A stretch of 64,000 nt of DNA from Echinarachnius parma (Eukaryota; Echinodermata; Echinoidea; Clypeasteroida; Echinarachniidae). The first letter of the stretch is position 1. Each line of letters opens with the position of its first letter. Location of the stretch: assembly GCA_037951105.1 (NCBI GenBank), contig JBAMJV010005500.1:1-64000 (forward strand). Direction: 5' to 3'. Position numbers and translations under genes: made by a program. Shown here one piece after another: positions 50,901-59,900 of this stretch. The notes under the pieces were generated by a model. That model was not told the origin of the DNA, made no database searches, and was given only the letters and a program-made list of their open reading frames with translations.

Positions 50901-53900
50901 AAGTCCTTAGAGTCTGGCGCAGTCATGCTAATTTGTTTTTTGTGTTGATATGATTTTGGTACACTAAAGCCCATTTTGGTAACCCTAGGCGAGTCGGCAC
51001 AGCAACATCAACTACATAACCCACTTATGTTAATAATGTACGCTCAGATGTGCTCAGATGAATACGGAACTGTTAGAAAACATGGCATCCTCAAAACAGT
51101 CAAAATCGTTGATAGTGGTGTAAAAAACATTGATTATTTCCATGATTAGTGATATCCAAGAGTAGTATACGAATATATGTGACAACAATTCTGCAAGTCT
51201 AGCGTTTCCAATAACTTACAAATGTTTTTTTCTGATGTTCATATGTGAGACTTCAATCAGTGTACGATTCGTCTAGATGATATGTGTTAGTAAATCAAAG
51301 ACATTTAAACACTGTTTGCCTTTTTAAAGAATGTCAACATTTATGTCAGATTTGATCAAATTACTGCCCAAATATAAAACAAGTGTTTGATTGTTTTTTA
51401 GTTTATTCATAAATATCTCCATGACTAGGGAAACATGTATAGACAACTCAAAATCTATATAATTATTATGTTACTAAAGACAAAAACAAGCTAGGTTCAC
51501 GTGAAATGTGGTATATCTATTTAATTAGGGTTACATATTTAAAAATTTGATGGATTACTTTGCTAACAGATGCCTTTTTTCAGATATTAATTATGCAAAT
51601 AATTGGCATAAAACAAAATCATCTCTTTTTCTGTATAGATACCCAATGAAGAGAGCTTGTGCTTCAGTTTCAAGGCTCAGTCTGACGCTGTAGTTGGCAA
51701 CATCCAGCCTGTGCCAGTCCATGTCTATGACCTCTACAACCCACGTATGTCTTAAAATGTCTTAAAATTACGGCCCTCCTCTGAAACCTAACAATTTTGG
51801 AAAATACCACGCTCAAAAACAAACTGCACGCTTTTAATCACCAACAATGTGAAAGAATATATCATCACTTTATCTTTTAATTTAATCAATTGGCAAAAAA
51901 CTGCCTTAAAATTGATTATTTTAGCAGTAAAATGTTTTATATTAACCCGTTCAAGACGTATTTCCGGGACTAGTCCTGAGCGGGTTAAAATGTTTGTAAC
52001 CCCTACTTCAGTTCACCTGCACATGAATAACATTTTCATAAAAAGAAGACAAAATATGTTTGTATATGATTTGCTCTGTTTACATGATGGGCCTACAAGT
52101 ATGTGTACAAATATGATTGAATTAACTTTTTTTTGCTAGCAGAAACTTAAAATATGCGTGCCGTTGTTATATGGGTTTTTGCAGCAAAACAAAAGTTGTG
52201 TTTTTATTGGCATTTGCATTAAAAACGTTTGTGTAATGATGAAAAGATTGCAATATAGGCAGGCCCTTGGCCAGGCGAGGGTGCCTTGGCTACGTACGCA
52301 CCCCACAAATTCAGAAAGGTCCACAGTTAACCAGTAGTCGTGGGCAACTATCGGTCTTGTTGACAGGCAGATATTAAGCATTACAATGAATATATTCCAA
52401 CCAGGTGCGCATTTACTACACTTGCGTTGAGATCAGCAATATGGCTTGCTGAAGGGTCTTTCCAAAGGGTGACCCCCTGATTTCTGACACCCCTGACACC
52501 CCTGACACCCCTATTCTGACACCCTTTTTCCCCATTCATTTTGTACACGGATTTTTTTCCCTTTCCCCCGCTTTTGTTCATGAGACAGTCTCTATGAATG
52601 GTTCTTTTGCTTGTTAATATTCATTAGCTATTTAATCGATCTTTAATAAAGAGAGACTTGGTCTAATTTCGTTTCTTTGATTGGCTTTTTAGGAGAGGCT
52701 TGGTCATTTTCGAATCTGAATTTTCATTAGCTATTTGTGTACGTATGTGTGGGATCATGATCTCGTCGTGCAAAAAATACGACGACCCGTTTTAAAAAGT
52801 TCCTGAAAATGAATATTTTACCGAAAAAATCATAAAATGAGTCACGTTTGAGATCTCTTAAATGTGCAGTTTGATGTATACCATTGAAGTGTTAAGAAAC
52901 GGACGCATTTTGTTCTCACGAACATTTTTCAAGGGGAATGACAGAGTTGTTCGTTCTTTTGTTTTCAAGTTTATACCAGAGGTGCCGGTGCGTGTTAGGC
53001 ACAGCTGCTGCCAGGCGGCCGGCCCCAGCCGCGTTCCCTAGTGCCTAATGCGAGGGTTGCAATGCTGAGGACATGAACTTTGACTTATGATGAAAGCGAG
53101 AAATACCTTGAAACAGGCGAGGCTGGGCCGAGGCTTTTACCTGCTCCAAGGTGACATCCTTTCCACGGGTCCGAGCACTCCTAGCTCGGGGCTTCCGTCG
53201 GCGGTGCCGTAGCCCGATGGTAGCGGCGTGCGAGGAAGTCCGCGACGGGTAGCGAAGCCAGCTGGTCTGCTCTGGGGGTGCGACTCCTAACGGAGGCGCG
53301 GGTGGTGTTGATGTACACGGTACATACAAATATAGGGGTCTATCCGCACGATACACACGTGTGAATACATATAGTTCGTGGAGCCGATGGTGCACTGACA
53401 GCGGGTATTAGGCGTCCGTTCTCAGTGCAGGTAAAGTCAACCACCGAGCTGATTAACGGACGTCTATTACCCGCAAGTCAGCTCACCATCGGCTCCACGA
53501 ACTTATATTCGCACGCGTACAGCGTGTGGATAGCCCATTTATAACCGTATGTACCGTGTACACCAACCGCGCCTCCGCTAGGAGTCGCACCCCCGGAGCA
53601 GACCAGCTGGCTCCGATACCCCGTCGCTGAGCGCCCCGCACGCCTCTACCATCGGCCTACGACACCGGCGACGGAAGCCCCGAGCTAGAAGTGCTCGGAC
53701 CCATGGAAGGGATGTCACCTCGGAGCAGGTAAAAGCCTCGGCCCAGCCTCGCTTCAAGGTAATCTCAAGGAAACAAAAGCAAACAAACTCACCGGTTTTC
53801 CACGCGTGCCGTTGGTCTTGCACACCACCGACCTATATCTGCTCACCGGTTTTCCACATCCCCATTACATGTGGGTACCTATATCTGCTAAAATAGGGGC

Positions 53901-56900
53901 AAGCTAGCTGGAGCTAGCCGGATCGGAGCATGCAAACTAGCCGCGAGTGTTTGTGTACTTATCGAACAAGAACGAACAACTCTGTCATTCCCCTTGAAAA
54001 ATGGCTAATGAATATTAACAAGCAATAGAACCATTCACAGACTCTGACAGAGACTGTCTCATGAAAAAAAGCGGGGGAAAGGGAAAAAAAATCCGTGTAC
54101 AAAGTGAATGGGGGAAAAGGGTGTCAGAATAGGGGTGTCAGGGGTGTCAGAAATTGGTGGGTCACCTTTTGGAAAGACCCCTTGCTGAAGGACACAAATG
54201 CTGCAGATGGTAATCAAATCCACGACCCTCATATAAAAGAGTTAGGCACATACCAATATACCATGACATTTCCACGTTATTATGAACTCTTTTTACTTGT
54301 TTTTCAGATGACACCTGCACAGTGTTCTACAGACCGGGGGATGGCAGTCCACTGCTGAGCAATCTCTGCTCTCAATATGAATGTATCTGTGCCAGGAGTA
54401 AGTAGAACAAATATTCTTCGATTTATATTAGAGCCCGGGGGTATCACTTGAAATTGGCTGTGTGTACGCACGATCGTCTCATTCTGCGAAAAAGGGGTAA
54501 ATTTGTGCATGTATTTGCAAATAAAACAAATTTTCCCCTAATTGAAAAAAGGGTTCTATTTTCATGTGGAAGCGAGAATGAAAGGGTACATATCCCATGA
54601 AAAATAATATTTGTAAAAGAGCAAAGAAAATGGGATTCCTCCGAATTGGTAGACCGGCACTCTACCGCCTGAGCTACAGAAAACCCTCGTGCGGTGCTCG
54701 TCCCTGAAACCCTCAGTTTCAATGCTCGTGTGGTAAGAAGCTATTATAAACCCGAAGGATAGACATCAACTTTGGGGAATATGCGAGGAAATACCCAAGT
54801 GATGCAGCAGTTCATCAACATCATCATCGTCATCATTATAACCTATCAGCAGTGTTGGGTGTGAGTGAGTTATGCATACCATATTGTAGGTCAGAGCATA
54901 ACTGATATGTGATGCACAATTTTCAAATAATAATTTTGTCTAATTTGAGGATTAGTAGCCATTAAAAGATGAAAGGGATCTACATAATTGACTTTTGGTT
55001 TGGCTATAAAACTTTAATTATGATTAACTCTGAAGTACAAAAAGTGACTTAGTGCTCCTCTCTTTAAAGGGATAGTTGAGTTCTGGTAAGGAGAGTACAG
55101 TTTTAGTGAAACTGAATTTTAATAACCAAAACCTGCATCATTACATTACAAACTAATAGTTATAACTAGAAAGGAACACAAAATTACAAATGACGTAGTA
55201 AAGATCATGTTATCATTCAAAAAGAGCCGTTAAAACGTAAGAGGGCGCTCTCTAAACACTCATCGGTTTCAACCATTTTGAATAAAATATTGTGCATGTG
55301 ATGCTTTGTTGAAATAGTGATTAGATAGAGAAATAACCAACAACTATTTAAATACCTATTTTGTAACTTTTTTGAAAAGAGGAAGCATTTTTTTGAATTT
55401 GTAACGGCTGGTTCAAAATTCTCTAATAAACCCGGGGCCCCGGGTTTATTACAAATTGTTATATTTATGGATATTTCAGCCGTTTCTGAACCGATTTTGA
55501 TCAAACAAAGATGATTTTATTGTTTAAATATTATGCTCTTTCAAATTTTACACTCAGTTTTTCATTACCTCACAAACCAATTAAGTAGTCTAGCGCCCTC
55601 TCTACCAAAACTCAACTTTCCCTTTAACATACAATATGTCTATGTTTATCTTCAGCTAGCACGCATAATAAATTAACAAAAACTGAACCAACTGTTTAAA
55701 TTTCAGGGGGAGCCTGTATTCCTCCGAGGTCGGCTTCTACCCAAGCAGTGTTAGAGCTGGCTGCATGCACTGGACAGGATGCATATGGTGAGCCTTAAGT
55801 GCAAACAAAACCCACACTGTTGATTTTTGCTTGTATTATACAAAACAAAACCCAGAGAGTAAAGATGGTGAAAATTTGATTTTCTTTCTTAGCAATTTGA
55901 ATTAGTAATTTGACACAGTAAAAGATATTATTTGGTTTGTTGCTAAGGCCCACTTTAATGCATCTAGGAACTACTTCTTTATAGTAGCATTAATGCAAAC
56001 TATGTGATTGCTAGATAAATTTATCATTATACCTAAACCATTATTAAAATCTCAGCCATCAACTTTCTGCAAAAGGTCTTTCGAACAGTTTTTCCATAAA
56101 AGTTCTGCAAACATTGCTCACTTACTGGAACACGGAAATCGATTAAATGAAATCTTACTTGGTGGCATAGTTTGGTTGTATGCTTTCCTTATTTCTTCTA
56201 GACTGTTTTGCCCTCACTTAATTCAAGACCTCAACCAGTCACCTAATTTCATTATAATGTATATGATTAGAATTCTCAGTAATTTTGATTAAAAAGTAAA
56301 ATCATCCTGTTTGTACTTGATGAAGACTTATCATAAAAAAGAAGTAATGAGAATATAAAAGGTCCATCACATCTTAAAGTGTGTTTGTCTTTGTGCATTG
56401 TATTTCAGCTTTAAAAGTACGTGTTGACTCGATCATTGAGAACGGAGGATTCAAAATCGTCAATGTGACAGTGATGGCACCAATCAAGCCTGGTACGAAT
56501 GTATTAATGCAATCTGTTATCAATGTCTTGACAACGTTATTAGTAAAGATAAGAACAAAGTGTGATTTTTAAGAACCATTTTATAAATGCATCTATAATA
56601 AATATGGCACATGTAAACAATAATATCACACTTTATAATGCCATCTTAGGCTGAGGCATGTTTTGTCCGTGTTTGAGGTCAAATTGCTCTATTTTCAATT
56701 TATAAATATAACATATATATACATATGACAGCTAGTGTGTATTATACCAATGCTAGAAATGAATTGTTTAACAGTGGACATAATGTGGCAAGATCGGTAG
56801 AGCATGTGCTCTCAAATCAGTCGGATCCCGAGATTGAACCCTGTGTATGCCCATTGCGTTTGTCCTTCAGCAAGACAATCTAATATTTCAGAATGTTTTG

Positions 56901-59900
56901 TGTCCTACTTTGTTGTAGGTATTGACAGTGCAACATATACATAGCTGCTGATGAGTATTATTATGCCTTATGATTTGTTGCAGGCATCGGTTGTATGTCT
57001 CACACGTAATACTTAGCTGATGATTATAAATAGTGTATTCTATTTTGTTCCTACCTTTGTTGTTCTTGTTTATATCAATCTATGTTTACTGTATCTTTAC
57101 AAATATGTAAAACTTGTAAAATATTAGGTATGGCAACACTTCAAGCTTCCAGCTTACATTGCCAGATCTCTGTGTTTCTATTTCGATGTTTTGACAGTTT
57201 GTATTATGTACGAAATATATTGTTGTGAGACTTGCAGGAATATAATAAATAAATGAATAAATACATTAATGTTATGTCTTATACTTTGCTGCAAGTATTG
57301 ACAATGTGCCTCATACTTTGAGGTGCAGATGCTTATTTAAACAATATTGACTGGCTTAGAGGGCGATCCGACAGTATTGCCTGATGTAGATTCATATTTA
57401 AATATAGGTTTTCCCGCTCAATTTCGCGATTGTGTCAATAGAATTGATAATAGGAGCAAACGAATTCGCGCGATTTGCGATCGCCGTACCAAAGCATTAT
57501 TCGAATTCGTTAATAGGCATTCAAAATCACGCCCGGAGCAAACGAATTCGCACAAAGCGCATACCATTTCGTCAATGGTCGTTCAAATTGACACGTAGTA
57601 TACGTAGACGTCTCTTCGGTCAATCGAATTCGTGAAAGGGCAGCCAATTTTCAAATTACTGCTTTCGATTTAAGAAATGTAAAGATAGATCAGCAATAAA
57701 TTGGCTAAAAGCAGTGGCGTTTGTATTCAGGTAAACTTAATTCATATTCAGACAAAGCATGTTATATTTGGGGAAAATCAAGTCATAAATTATTCGTGAA
57801 ATTTATAAAAGGAATATAATTTTGATAAAGGTAAATTTTGCTTGTAAGGTGAGAATGAGAAAATGGAATTCGGGGAAAAGGACCCTGGCCATCTGGAAAT
57901 ATATAAAATAAAATGCTTATAAGCTTCATGTATATCTTTGTTTTCTATAAAGATTCCCCTTTGGCTTATGATGTATTGTTTGTCAACTTATTAGGGGTGG
58001 GGAGGGGTGATTGTGCCTCCTATATAGCTCCGTGCTAAAGCGTATATCAATGTTCATTAAAGCTAAATGGGGATGTAGATGACATTACAATTGGAAAATC
58101 TTGATGATAACAAAATACATGTAAATATATACATCATTTTGTAAAAATGTTCAAACGTAACAAACCGCACAATGTCCTTTCCAGGGCAAAAGTAAAACAT
58201 TATTGTTCCCAGTTTCGTGTGTCATATCATAATTATATATATATTCAGACAATTAAAACAGGACGAAGACTTGTATGTATATTTACGGACGACTGAGAAA
58301 TGCATACATATGTCTCCCATGAAAGTCCAAGGCCCCGAAAGTACCCCCCCCCCCCCCCCTCCCCTACATATACACAAATGTACATACATGTACATAGCAT
58401 CCGCGTTATCTAAAACGAATGACGAAATGTTACAATTGTTTGCCCAGAAATGAAATCGAATGCTCCAAACGTGCTCATCAGGCATGACCGGCCATGCCGC
58501 GTTAAATTGTATGAACCAAGTTTACATTTGGCTGCACATTCGCGAAATCGATTGCCCATAAATGAACTTCTGTGTCTATTCGCGAAATCGTATGCGTATG
58601 CATGAATTCGCTTGCACTTATTCGGAATTAGAAAAACCGATACCAACGATACTGCGGCAACGCGCGAATTCGAATGCCCCTAAATGAATTCGATTGAGAA
58701 AAGTGCAAAATTGAGCGGGAAAACCTATACTAGGATCTTACTCGTGTTCGCTCGAGATGTCTGATTTTCATAATAACAATACTGACTGGAATTTTGGGCT
58801 ACACGAAAAATATTGAAATCACTAGTGATTTCAATATTTGTCGTATAGCCCAAAAGTCCAGTCAGTATTGTAATTATGAAAATCAGACATCTCGAGTGAA
58901 CAGGAACATATTGTTATATGCACCCATAGTTTGCTGTAATTAATAATCAAAATATTTAATAGAATATAGTATTTAAAATTATCTGCTTGATCAAATGTCA
59001 CGGTCGGCCAATCGTACGGCTAGCTGTGATGAGGCTGGTTTTATATACAAACCAATGGCAAATCACTATCGCGAGTTTTTTTCCGCGGGAGGTTCATTTT
59101 GTAAAATGTTGATAAAAATACAAATTGCGAAGTACCCGGATGTTCCCATCGAATATTTTAGATCGGGAAATTACAGTCAAAATCCCATTGACTTTTCTGA
59201 TCAGTAAATAACATTTTTCCGCCTGATGTTGGCGTATTATTATTGACCGGCAAATAACACACATAATCCCATCGACTTTTCTGATCGGTCAAAAACATTT
59301 TGTTTGGCCCGTAGCGTTGTTGGCTTATTAAACTTCGAGGACAAAAACATTTGAAAATTGCTTTGCTCAGATGTCTGATATGGTTAATTAGATGTATTAT
59401 ACTCATTATACTTAACCGGTTCCTTTGAGAATCTGAAATCTCCATCTATCTGTTTACACAACCCACCCGGTTCTCATCGTCAAGGGGTTGATAGGTGCAG
59501 ACGATTTGTCTTATTTATTATGCTTTCGTGCAGGTATTGACAGTGTGTCTAATACTAATAGTTGTAGACGAATATTATATGGTTTATACTTTGTATATCT
59601 TATCCTTAGCTGTAGATGAATAAAAGTTCATATGTCTACTGCTTTGTTGCAGGTATTGACGCTGTGTCAGCAGATGAGAAACGGCAGATTTACCTGGATT
59701 CTTCCTGCAAATATCCCAGATTTGGAGAGGATAAAAACTACCTGGTGGTTGGAAGAAAGGGACTGAAATTCACCCTGCCAGGCGGACAACCAGGGTATGT
59801 CCAGCCATGATTAAGACAATGCCCATACAATAAAAACAATTCCTTCTAGCCCATTAACATTAACATTGTGGAAGTGGTTTGGTAAGATCGGTAGAGCGCG

